From CAVTUU01 sp045804965 (GTDB lineage Bacteria; Chloroflexota; Chloroflexia; Thermomicrobiales; UBA6265), in the NCBI GenBank assembly GCA_045804965.1, contig JBJMMD010000015.1, forward strand, positions 1 through 47,476: DNA of 47,476 bases, given 5' to 3'. The position numbers and the translations under genes are program-made. Of the stretch, positions 25,263 through 33,068 are shown one piece after another; position 1 is the first letter of the stretch, and every line of letters starts with the position of its first letter. Below the pieces are notes generated by a model that saw only the letters and a list, made by a program, of their open reading frames with translations, was not told the DNA's origin and ran no database searches.

Positions 25263-26579
25263 GTGACTATTGCCACCCAATCAACATCTCTGTCGGCGCC
25301 GGAAATTGCGCGTGCGGCCGGGGTGAATCCGGTCGATTACCTGGAGCAACGCGGCTTCGTCCAAGATGTGACGGATGCCGGCGCGTTGCGCCAGGCGTTT
25401 GCTGACGGAATCGTCACCGCGTACGTTGGGTTCGATCCAACGGCGACCTCGCTCCACGTGGGGCACCTGCTCGGGATCATGATGCTCGCCACGCTGCAGC
25501 GCTTCGGGCATCGGCCGATCGCTCTCGGCGGCGGCGGCACGGCGATGGTTGGCGATCCCACCGGAAAAACCGCGACCCGTGCGGTGCTCTCGATCGACAC
25601 GATCCGCGAGAATCTGCAGCACATCTTGCGGCAGTTCGACCGCCACATCGATTTCGAAGGCAACCGGTTCGACAGCAATCCACCGGCGCTCCTGTTGAAC
25701 AACGCCGACTGGTTGCTTGAGCTGAAGTACATCGACTTTCTGCGCGACATCGGCCGCCATTTTTCGGTCAACGAAATGCTGGCGAGCGAGACGTACAAGG
25801 TCCGGCTCGAATCGACCGGTCTCAACTTCGTCGAGTTCAATTACCGCCTGGTCCAGGCCTACGATTTCCTCTATCTCAACCAGCACTATGGCTGCTTGCT
25901 GCAGATGGGCGGTTCGGATCAGTGGGGGAATATCGTCGCCGGGGTCGATCTCATCCGGCGGGTCGAGGGCGTGCAGGCGTTTGGGCTTGTGTGCCCGCTG
26001 TTGACGACCTCGTCCGGGCAAAAAATGGGCAAGACTGAGGGCAATTCCGTCTGGCTCGACCCGGAACAGACCTCGCCGTACGACTTCTATCAGTACTGGA
26101 TGAACGCCGAAGACGACGACGTCCCCCGGTTCCTCCGGCTCTACACTTTCTTGCCGGAGGACCAGATCTCCGAATTGACTTCCGTCGAAGGGGAGGCCCT
26201 GCGCGAGGCGAAGCGGGTGCTCGCCTGGGAAGCGACGGCGTTGACCCATGGTGAGGCGGCCGCCTCGGAAGCGCAGGCGGCGGCCGACGTACTCTTTGGT
26301 CATCATGATTTGGCCGCCGGTGATTGGGTCGACGATCCATCGCTGCCGACGACGGAGATTCCTGCCTCCGAGGTTGAGGCTGGGATGACGATCGCCGATC
26401 TCTTCGTCCGGGCTGGACTCGCGAGCTCGCGTAGGGACGCCCGGCGGACCGCCGCGCAGGGTGGGCTCTCGATCAGCGATGCGCGGGTCGAGGACGTCGA
26501 TCAGCCGTTCACAGGCGCAGCCAGTGCCCTTCTTCTTCGCGCGGGCAAGAAACGATTCCGGCGAATCGTGGTTTCCTGA
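25263..26579 (+). CDS. tyrS: Tyrosyl-tRNA synthetase
   Basis: A 438-residue class I aminoacyl-tRNA synthetase that charges tRNA-Tyr. GTG 25263 is preferred, with GGAG eight bases upstream; ATG 25203 would add 20 weakly coding residues. Motifs: YVGFDPTATSLHVGHLLGIM with HVGH at 65-68 (HIGH box), GGGTAMVGDPTGK, FLYLNQHYGCLLQMGGSDQW binding tyrosine and tRNA acceptor, and the KMSKS-equivalent KMGKTEGN from residue 254, the TyrS-typical variant. A C-terminal S4 RNA-binding domain (residues ~375-437: TIADLFVRAGLASSRRDARR, GGLSISDARVEDVDQPF) is present. No T-box leader is visible upstream. The gene is separated from LCP by a terminator. Confidence 0.97.
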   Translation: MTIATQSTSLSAPEIARAAGVNPVDYLEQRGFVQDVTDAGALRQAFADGIVTAYVGFDPTATSLHVGHLLGIMMLATLQRFGHRPIALGGGGTAMVGDPTGKTATRAVLSIDTIRENLQHILRQFDRHIDFEGNRFDSNPPALLLNNADWLLELKYIDFLRDIGRHFSVNEMLASETYKVRLESTGLNFVEFNYRLVQAYDFLYLNQHYGCLLQMGGSDQWGNIVAGVDLIRRVEGVQAFGLVCPLLTTSSGQKMGKTEGNSVWLDPEQTSPYDFYQYWMNAEDDDVPRFLRLYTFLPEDQISELTSVEGEALREAKRVLAWEATALTHGEAAASEAQAAADVLFGHHDLAAGDWVDDPSLPTTEIPASEVEAGMTIADLFVRAGLASSRRDARRTAAQGGLSISDARVEDVDQPFTGAASALLLRAGKKRFRRIVVS

Positions 26580-26689
26580 CCGTCGAAGTTCATCATTACG
26601 TCCGCCTTCACCCCCGGCCCTCGGAATGCAACGCGGTTCCACCGCGACGCCGGGCTGAAAGTGACCCAGAGGATGCCCCGTAAAAACGA

Positions 26690-26905
26690 CGAAGCCCGCC
26701 GGAGGGGGCTGAGATGTGCTCGCACTGGTGGGTGGAGTCGTCGGGGCGTCTGGCGCACGCCCGCGTGGCGACGACGGCAGTTTGCTCTGACCAACCGGGT
26801 TGCGTGCGGTCCTGGGGGTACGGCTGTACGCCCCTACGCAATGACGGCGCGCCGTCTTTACGCGCCGGTCTTGAGCCGGCTTTGGAGGGTCAGCCGGGTG
26901 CCGTC
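26690..26905 (+). ncRNA. Structured GC-rich intergenic element, possible RNA
   Basis: After tyrS, a series of stems lies close together. GTCGTCG (26737-26743) pairs with CGACGAC (26769-26775), enclosing GGGCGT (26744-26749) paired with ACGCCC (26757-26762). AGCCC/GGGCT lies at about 26692-26710. GGGGGTAC pairs with GTACGCCCC near 26815-26835. GACGGCGCGCCGTC is a perfect palindrome near 26843. Protein frames here are Arg-rich shadows. It could be a tyrS 3' structure or an sRNA; no known riboswitch core is recognised. Confidence 0.3.
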
Positions 26906-27063
26906 TGAGCCATTTTGAAGCCCGGCACGCGGCATCAGCAGCGTAGGATCTTTTCGCCTAGCGAGCTGCGGGTACCCTCTGGGTGTGGCGGGCAGCAGGG
27001 TAGGGTGAGCGTTGCTCGCGGGAACGACACCTGTCGCAGCTTCGTGATTGGTTGGCTCCGCCC

Positions 27064-27531
27064 TTACCCGAATGGTCCGGCAGGGTTTGGCATAAAGCTG
27101 CCGAGAATTTCCGAGCCCGCGAGATAGATGAGGATCGCAAGGACGACGGCGAGGATGGTCAGGCCAACCTGCAACACGCCTGTTTCCGGCTCACCCTTCT
27201 TCGCGTTGTAGACGCCGACGCCGACGCCGAGGATGCCGAAGAGAAGCGGCGAGAGGAGCAGCGCCAAGATGATGAATACCCAACCGGCTTTGATCGTCCA
27301 GACCAATTCTGGATGTCGCTGATCTCCTTTGTCGGCGTTCAGGAAGGACTTCGGGAGAGATGGCGATGCCGCGCCCGATGGCGATACCCGGCGCGGGTGT
27401 TTGCTGCCGACCATGAACTCTCTGGCCTGTTGCTGCTCCCACGGCGCGAGTTTTTCCCAATTCTCGCGCACGTATTTTTCATATGCTTCTGCTTGCGGTC
27501 CTTCGTACACTGCGTGTGGATCGGTCGCCAT
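27064..27531 (-). CDS. Small membrane protein with two transmembrane helices
   Basis: A 155-residue protein from ATG 27531 (GGGGA nine bases upstream). The N-terminal ~75 residues are soluble and charged, with YEGPQAEAYEKYVRENWEKL and WEQQQAREFMVGSK, a helical stretch. Hydrophobic helices lie at about 79-104 (WTIKAGWVFIILALLLSPLL, FGILGVGVG) and 122-143 (LQVGLTILAVVLAILIYLAG), joined by a short basic loop NAKKGEPETG. The C-terminus (SFMPNPAGPFG) is short. No catalytic residues or known domain are visible. The gene is transcribed alone between a structured intergenic region and the MFS gene. Confidence 0.75.
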   Translation of the reverse strand: MATDPHAVYEGPQAEAYEKYVRENWEKLAPWEQQQAREFMVGSKHPRRVSPSGAASPSLPKSFLNADKGDQRHPELVWTIKAGWVFIILALLLSPLLFGILGVGVGVYNAKKGEPETGVLQVGLTILAVVLAILIYLAGSEILGSFMPNPAGPFG

Positions 27532-27650
27532 TGGTCGTTTCCCCTACGCTTGGGTGTGCGGCTTACTATCGCTCTACCATCCTGGGGAGATGGCGGATAA
27601 GCGGAATCACCCAATGGCACGATGTTGACGGAGGGGAGCGGACAGGAGTC

Positions 27651-29219
27651 CTAGTGGGATCGGACAGGGACCGCCGCGGTCTCCGGACGGTAAATCGTGA
27701 ACGCGGCGATGGCGCCGCCGGCGAGGAGGAGCGCGATTGCAATCGCCACCTTCTCGACTCCGATCACGCCCGCGACGACGCCAACCAGCAGCGTCGGCGC
27801 GAGCGCGCCAATGCTCTGGAAGAGCGATTGCGTCGCGATCACTTGTCCACGATAGGCGGGAGGAGTACGCGTCAGGAGCACCGACCGCGAAGCCACGCTC
27901 ACCAGTGACGAGGCGAACCCAGCGGGGATCGAAATCAGCATCACGATAAGCACAAGTGGCGGCACGTGCAACGTGTTGGCGACGTTGTCGGTCGGGATTA
28001 AGAGCACGTTGTTCAACAGGTCGCGGATTTGCTCGACGAAGCCGAGGGCCGCGATGCTGATCGCAAAGATGATGAGACCGATTGTGGCTGCGCGACGCTC
28101 GCCAATCAAGCGACCAATCCTGGGCGAGAGACGGAGACCGACGACGAGCCCAAGCGCGGCCGGAGCGAAGACGAAGACGGTGTTTTCCGCGCCTGTATCG
28201 AGCACGCCTTTGAGATACAACGGCGTGATGACGACGAGCGCCGTGCCGCCGATGCCGACGAGCACGTCATCAATCATGACTTCGTACATCGCGTGGTCAT
28301 GCTTCGTGAGTTGCCAACCCGTGAGTAACGTCGCGCGCAGGGACGATGCTTTTCGCCGTACTCGCTGCGAGCTGTCGTCGAGTTTCGGCAGCATCGCCGT
28401 GAGGAATGCCGCGAGGATGAAGAGGATGCCGCAGACCGCGAAGAGCGGCGTCGGCCCGACAGTCTTCAACAGCAACGGCGCCAGGATCACCAGGCCGACC
28501 AGTTGCGAAATCGTGAGCGCGAGGTTCGACAGCGCCTGGGCCGAGGTGTAGCGCGCCGGAGGGACGAGGGCAGCGAGAACTGCGGACTCGGACGGCGCGT
28601 AGAACTGATGAATCGTCCACATCGCGAGCACGGTTGCGAAGATGCCTGGTAGCGGCGGATCGTTCGCAATGAGCGAGACCACAAAAAGAAATCGAAGCAG
28701 ATTCAGCGTGACGAGCAATGGCCGGCGCGGGAGCTGATCGACGGCGACTCCCGCGGGAAGGCCAAAGAGTATGGTCGGGATGATCGCGCAGACGACGAAG
28801 ACCGAGTTGTAGAACGATTGGTCGGTGCGGTCGACGACGATGATCAGCAGCGCATACATCAACGCGCCTTGACCGATTTGCGCGAGCAACCGCGACAGCC
28901 AGAAATTGCGGAACGCGGTGTCTTCAAGCAGCGGTTTCGGTTTTTCCCGGGCAGCAGTCGCCTGCCGTTGAGCATCCGCGGTGACCTGGCCCGGTGGCCG
29001 CACTGCCAATTGGGTTTCTGCCCGCGCGTCCCATTCGGCGTCGAAGGCTGGCGAGGTTGACACGCCCAACCCTTGACCGGTGACGCCCATTTCCATTGCC
29101 GTGGGCGTTGCTTGGGAATCGGGGTCTACAAATGCCTCTTCCGCTGAGCGCGGCGCGGATCGGTTTTGCGCATCCGAGCGCTCTGGTGGGGAATGCTGCC
29201 GTTGTTCGGGGTTACTCAT
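27651..29219 (-). CDS. Major facilitator superfamily transporter
   Basis: A 522-residue MFS protein starting at ATG 29219. A disordered N-terminal region of ~100 residues (SNPEQRQHSPPERSD and onward) precedes the first helix, longer than usual. Membrane helices begin at LLEDTAFRNFWLSRLLAQIG. The A-loop-like segment GLPAGVAVDQLPRRPLLVTL between helices 2 and 3 is the MFS signature region (G.x(3)D..xRr). A long central loop (MLPKLDDSSQRVRRKASSLR) divides the two six-helix halves, and the second half carries GLRLSPRIGRLIGERRAATI. The overall pattern resembles drug-efflux (MFS_3/enterobactin exporter-like) proteins. Substrate unknown. Confidence 0.9.
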   Translation of the reverse strand: MSNPEQRQHSPPERSDAQNRSAPRSAEEAFVDPDSQATPTAMEMGVTGQGLGVSTSPAFDAEWDARAETQLAVRPPGQVTADAQRQATAAREKPKPLLEDTAFRNFWLSRLLAQIGQGALMYALLIIVVDRTDQSFYNSVFVVCAIIPTILFGLPAGVAVDQLPRRPLLVTLNLLRFLFVVSLIANDPPLPGIFATVLAMWTIHQFYAPSESAVLAALVPPARYTSAQALSNLALTISQLVGLVILAPLLLKTVGPTPLFAVCGILFILAAFLTAMLPKLDDSSQRVRRKASSLRATLLTGWQLTKHDHAMYEVMIDDVLVGIGGTALVVITPLYLKGVLDTGAENTVFVFAPAALGLVVGLRLSPRIGRLIGERRAATIGLIIFAISIAALGFVEQIRDLLNNVLLIPTDNVANTLHVPPLVLIVMLISIPAGFASSLVSVASRSVLLTRTPPAYRGQVIATQSLFQSIGALAPTLLVGVVAGVIGVEKVAIAIALLLAGGAIAAFTIYRPETAAVPVRSH

Positions 29220-29342
29220 ACGCGGTGATCGATCCTGAGCGGAAAGAAGCGCCGCTCGGCCCCTCATCCCCTGTGGTCGCTCTCACCGGCGCTCGCGCGT
29301 ACGCTGTGCGCCACAGGCGCCTACGCTTTCGCGCCGTTGCCG

Positions 29343-29843
29343 TCAGGATACCAGGGGCAACGCGTCTCTGACCGTCTCCCATGAGGGACGTATGTCCAGA
29401 AAAGCGATGAGAAGCAGCGCATCGCCGATGAGCAGGATCACGATCAGCGCCAACGCCCCGGCGAACCCAACTTGACCAAGGAACGAGCGAAACCGGAGCC
29501 GGTCGATGCTGCCAAGGAGAAAAATAACCCAACCAATACCGAGGAACACACCGCCGATAACGAGCGTATCCGGCCGGACGACATTCTGCCAAATCATGAC
29601 GCCAAGACTGAGAATCGTCAGCAAAATGCCGGGGAGCACCAGAAGCGCGATGATGCCCCATACCGCTTGCAAGGACCGCGCGGCGGGCGCGATCTGGGAC
29701 GCTCGTCGTTGATGCGGCCAGGCGCCGTCAACCGCCTCTTCGACCGCCTCGATCGTAAAGATCATTGCCACGCAGAGACCAATCAGAAGCCAGAGTTGCT
29801 TGTCGTCTGGATGGAGCGAGTCGGGTAATCTATCCAACGGCAC
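29343..29843 (-). CDS. Small integral membrane protein
   Basis: A 166-residue product from GTG 29843, with AAGGGA just upstream. About four hydrophobic helices: LLIGLCVAMIFTIEAVEEAV, AVWGIIALLVLPGILLTILS, LVIGGVFLGIGWVIFLLGSI and FAGALALIVILLIGDALLLI. The loop between helices 1 and 2 is basic and soluble (WPHQRRASQIAPAARS). It lies upstream of the MFS gene on the same strand with a spacer of about 120 bases, so co-transcription is possible. No known family is recognised. Confidence 0.7.
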   Translation of the reverse strand: MPLDRLPDSLHPDDKQLWLLIGLCVAMIFTIEAVEEAVDGAWPHQRRASQIAPAARSLQAVWGIIALLVLPGILLTILSLGVMIWQNVVRPDTLVIGGVFLGIGWVIFLLGSIDRLRFRSFLGQVGFAGALALIVILLIGDALLLIAFLDIRPSWETVRDALPLVS

Positions 29844-29940
29844 GTCATCCCTTCAAGCGCACGCCCATGCCCGCGCGCCAGCGCTGAGGGTAGCATATGC
29901 CGCCTATCCCGGGCCGTTCCAGGGCCCTCCATATCGAGGG

Positions 29941-30948
29941 CTAGTCAGGAAATCGCAGGCGTTGCGCCCCGGGATCCCATCGCCAGCCGGGCCGCTCTGC
30001 CTGAAGAAAAACTCCGCCGATCCAACGGTCGAAGGGGCCGCCGGCCCAATCGTCCGCACCCGCCAGCGTCTTCCGTCCGCGGTCAGTGGCAACGACGCGC
30101 TGGGCGAGAAACGGCGGCATATCGCCTTGTCCCGAAATCGTGACGATATGCTGCCCGGTTTCCTGCTGCAGCAATGGTTCTGGGCCGCTTCCGAGCCGTT
30201 GCAGGTAATCGAAAAACGTGAGGTCGCCCAGGAAGGGGCGTTCCTCCCGATCCTGGTCGACGGCAAAGAGTTCCGCCGGCGTCTTGGGTTCGGTGGCCAG
30301 ACCATCGAGTAGCTGCCGCTCGGTCCGGCTGAGACCGGTTTCAAGCGCCGGAAACTGCTCCAGATAGCGCCTGAGCGCGCCGTTCAAAAATGGCAGCTGG
30401 TCAATGTCGGGGAGGATGCGCTCGACGGCGCTCGGATTTGGCTCACGGACCGCCGCCCAGGCAGTTCGGGCGACCACGAGTTGCTCGTCGGTAACCGCTT
30501 TGCGTTCCGGAAACAGTGTGGCGAGTTGCTCGTCGTTGAGCTGGCCGAGGCCGTGGAATGGCGCGACTCCTGGAAACGCGTCGACCCAGATGAGCGAAAT
30601 CGTCGGTTGGCCCGCTGCTTCCCCCGGTAACCAGTCGAGGACTTGGATGAGTTGCAACTGATCGTAGAGGTCGTGCTCGAACCAGAGCACGACCTCGTCG
30701 TATGCACCATAGTCCGCAAGGGCGGCATCCCGCTCGGCGAACTGCGTGAGCACGTCCGTTTCGGCGCCCCATCCCTTCGACGCCAGGAACGCCGCCCGCA
30801 CCTCGCGCAACTCCGCATCCGAAATGCCGGTCGGAATCGGTCCCTCGTGTAGCACATCCCGCCAGACAACGATGCGGTCGCCCGGAAATAGTTGAGCAAG
30901 CGTGTTGCCAGTCGAATCACCATTGGTCACATGAAGCACACGCGGCAT
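29941..30948 (-). CDS. DUF1835 domain protein
   Basis: A 335-residue cytoplasmic protein. The N-terminal DUF1835 domain begins VLHVTNGDSTGNTLAQLFPG and has VVWRDVLHEGPIPTGISDAE, EVVLWFEHDLYDQLQLIQVL and ISLIWVDAFPGVAPFHGLGQ. The last ~120 residues, with LSRTERQLLDGLATEPKTPA and LTFFDYLQRLGSGPEPLLQ, correspond to the accompanying C-terminal domain of the family. DUF1835 proteins are widely distributed and biochemically uncharacterised. The gene starts 26 bases after the M19 dipeptidase stop and is probably its downstream operon partner. Confidence 0.85.
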   Translation of the reverse strand: MPRVLHVTNGDSTGNTLAQLFPGDRIVVWRDVLHEGPIPTGISDAELREVRAAFLASKGWGAETDVLTQFAERDAALADYGAYDEVVLWFEHDLYDQLQLIQVLDWLPGEAAGQPTISLIWVDAFPGVAPFHGLGQLNDEQLATLFPERKAVTDEQLVVARTAWAAVREPNPSAVERILPDIDQLPFLNGALRRYLEQFPALETGLSRTERQLLDGLATEPKTPAELFAVDQDREERPFLGDLTFFDYLQRLGSGPEPLLQQETGQHIVTISGQGDMPPFLAQRVVATDRGRKTLAGADDWAGGPFDRWIGGVFLQAERPGWRWDPGAQRLRFPD

Positions 30949-30974
30949 AGCCGAATCCTATGGTTGCGACCAGG

Positions 30975-32051
30975 CTAGTTCAACCAAGTGCGCTCGAAGA
31001 TCCGCACCCAGTTCTCATAGCCGAGCTTACGCAGCGATGCATCGTCGAAGCCGCGTGTCCGCAATGTTCCAACCAGTTTTTGCAGGCAGTCGGCGCAGTG
31101 CAGGTCGTTGGGCATCACGGCGCCATCGAAATCGGACCCGAATCCGACCAGGTCAATGCCGATGCGGTCGACGAGATAGACGAAGTGGTCGGCCAGCGCG
31201 CTCAGCGGCGTCTCCGCCTCATCCTCACCGTCGGCGCGGACGAACCCGACGTGGAAGTTGACGCCGACGATGCCGTCGGACTCGCGCACCGCGTCCAGCT
31301 GCTTGTCGGTCAGGTTGCGGGCCGACGGAGAGATCGCGTGCACGCAGGAGTGGGTGGCGACGAGCGGCGCCTTTGTCAGCTTGGCAACATCCCAGAATCC
31401 GGCCTCGTTCAAGTGCGAAAGATCGACCAAAATGCCGAGCTGATTACAGGCCGTGACGAGCGCTTTGCCGGCATCGGTGAGGCCTGGGCCGGTGTCAGGA
31501 GACGAGGGGAACTTGAACGGCACGACGCCAGAGCCAAAAACGTTCGGCCGGGACCAGACGAGACCGATCGAGCGCACGCCCATCTCGTAAAACGCGGGCA
31601 GCGATTCGAGCTGCTCGTCGATCGGCTCGGCTCCTTCAAGATGCAGCTCGGCCGCGAAGAGACCGCGCTCAAGGCAGTCGCGCAGATCGTTCACGGTCCG
31701 CACGACGCTTACCTGGCCGTTCGAGGCCGCGATCATCCGGTGGAACACCCCAATCGCGCTGAGCGCTTGGTTTTGCGCGTAGCTTGTCTCCATCGGTTTC
31801 GGCATTTTCGTCGTATTGCCGGAGGCATCATCGAGCGCCTCCGGGTGAGGATCCTCCACATCGGGCACACCGATTTCGGGATTTGGTACCCAGACCGCGA
31901 AGAAACCACCGGCGAGGTCGCCTTCTCGCGCGCGCGGTAAGTCGATATGACCGGTATCCGCGCGTTCGAAAAAGGACCGCCCTGTCTTGCGCAGACTGAG
32001 CAGCGTGTCGTTATGTCCGTCAAAGATCGGGATCACGGTGTCGTTCGGCAC
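30975..32051 (-). CDS. Membrane dipeptidase-like metallopeptidase (M19 family)
   Basis: A 358-residue amidohydrolase-fold enzyme starting GTG 32051, with AGGAAGG about ten bases before it. The metal site begins FDGHNDTLLSL (H13, D15), continues through LHLEGAEPIDEQLESLPAFY (bridging Glu), VATHSCVHAISPSARNLTDK (His ligands) and GVNFHVGFV, and ends VGFGSDFDGAVMP with the catalytic Asp. Renal-dipeptidase-type enzymes hydrolyse L-Xaa-D/L-Xaa dipeptides in a binuclear zinc site. There is no signal peptide, so it is probably cytoplasmic. It is divergent from fabI; the intervening 155 bases must hold both promoters. Confidence 0.93.
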   Translation of the reverse strand: MPNDTVIPIFDGHNDTLLSLRKTGRSFFERADTGHIDLPRAREGDLAGGFFAVWVPNPEIGVPDVEDPHPEALDDASGNTTKMPKPMETSYAQNQALSAIGVFHRMIAASNGQVSVVRTVNDLRDCLERGLFAAELHLEGAEPIDEQLESLPAFYEMGVRSIGLVWSRPNVFGSGVVPFKFPSSPDTGPGLTDAGKALVTACNQLGILVDLSHLNEAGFWDVAKLTKAPLVATHSCVHAISPSARNLTDKQLDAVRESDGIVGVNFHVGFVRADGEDEAETPLSALADHFVYLVDRIGIDLVGFGSDFDGAVMPNDLHCADCLQKLVGTLRTRGFDDASLRKLGYENWVRIFERTWLN

Positions 32052-32205
32052 TTCGAAGCGACCTTCCTACGTGGCGAATCGCTGATATCAGTTTGAGTTC
32101 TGGGTATTATGCACTCGGCGCGACCGCGTGGCGGTTCGTGAGATCGCTCATGCCTGTGACGAACCGCGGCGCATGTTTGGACGTTCGGGAGGGGGAGGGG
32201 CCAAG

Positions 32206-32997
32206 GTGACAGATGAAGGGACGGCCGCGAGCGGACTGCTCGCCGGCAAGTCGTGTGTGGTCATGGGCGTCGCCAATCGGTGGAGCATCGCCTACGCGAT
32301 CGCCGAGGCGATGGCCGCGGCTGGCGCGAGATTGGCGATTACGTATCTCGACGAGCGCACGCAGCGAGAAGCGGAGGCGCTCGTCGCGCTCGCACCGGGC
32401 AGCGCGTCCTATAAGTTCGATGTCGAGTCCGACGAGCAGCTCGATACCTTCGCCGACGAGCTCAAGAAGGATTTCCCGCGGGTCGATTGTCTCGTCCACA
32501 GTATCGCCTTCGCCCCGCCGGACGAATTGAAGAATCGGTTCCTCGACACCACCCGAGAAGGATTCAAGATCGCGCACAGCATCAGCGTCTACTCGCTGAT
32601 CGCGACGGCTCAACGCGTCGTGCCGCTGATGACCGACGGCGGCAGCATTATCACGATGACCTACCTCGGCGCCGACCGCGCCTTCCCTCGCTACAACGTG
32701 ATGGGCGTGGCCAAGGCGGCGTTGGAAGCGACGGTACGCTACCTTGCGTACGACCTCGGCGAGCAACGCATTCGGGTCAATGCCATTTCCGCCGGACCGA
32801 TCAAGACGGCCGCCGCGCGCGGTATCCCCGGCTTCTCCGAAATGCAAAACCTGTTGGTCGAACGCGCGCCGCTGAAGACCGAGTTCGGCGCCAAAAACGT
32901 CGCCCAAACCGCCGTTTTCCTCGCCAGCGACGGCTCCTCCGCGATCACCGGCGAAACACTCTTCGTCGACAACGGCTACAACATCATGGGGATGTAA
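32206..32997 (+). CDS. fabI: Enoyl-[acyl-carrier-protein] reductase (NADH), FabI
   Basis: A 263-residue short-chain dehydrogenase-fold enzyme that reduces trans-2-enoyl-ACP in the last step of fatty-acid elongation. GTG 32206 is preferred because GGGGGAGGGG lies five bases upstream; the open frame extends further without a ribosome site. Motifs: LLAGKSCVVMGVANRWSIAY (nucleotide loop), DCLVHSIAFAPP, and the catalytic set Tyr153 (MTYLGADRAF), Tyr163 and Lys170 (YNVMGVAKAALE) with the 10- and 7-residue spacing of FabI. RVNAISAGPIKTAAARGIPG follows, and the C-terminus is ETLFVDNGYNIMGM. The gene is monocistronic, ending in a strong terminator. Confidence 0.97.
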   Translation: MTDEGTAASGLLAGKSCVVMGVANRWSIAYAIAEAMAAAGARLAITYLDERTQREAEALVALAPGSASYKFDVESDEQLDTFADELKKDFPRVDCLVHSIAFAPPDELKNRFLDTTREGFKIAHSISVYSLIATAQRVVPLMTDGGSIITMTYLGADRAFPRYNVMGVAKAALEATVRYLAYDLGEQRIRVNAISAGPIKTAAARGIPGFSEMQNLLVERAPLKTEFGAKNVAQTAVFLASDGSSAITGETLFVDNGYNIMGM

Positions 32998-33018
32998 GAG
33001 AAAGAACCTTGTTAAGCA

Positions 33019-33052
33019 CGGCCCCCCTTCTCTCGCGAGAGAAGGGGGGCCG
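33019..33052. terminator. Terminator between fabI and the cysteine-rich secreted protein
   Basis: A perfect 34-base inverted repeat: CGGCCCCCCTTCTC and its complement GAGAAGGGGGGCCG flank TCGCGA. It starts 22 bases after the fabI stop and lies 17 bases beyond the stop of the converging gene, so it can serve both. Confidence 0.85.
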
Positions 33053-33068
33053 CTGTTGCGGGACCTGC

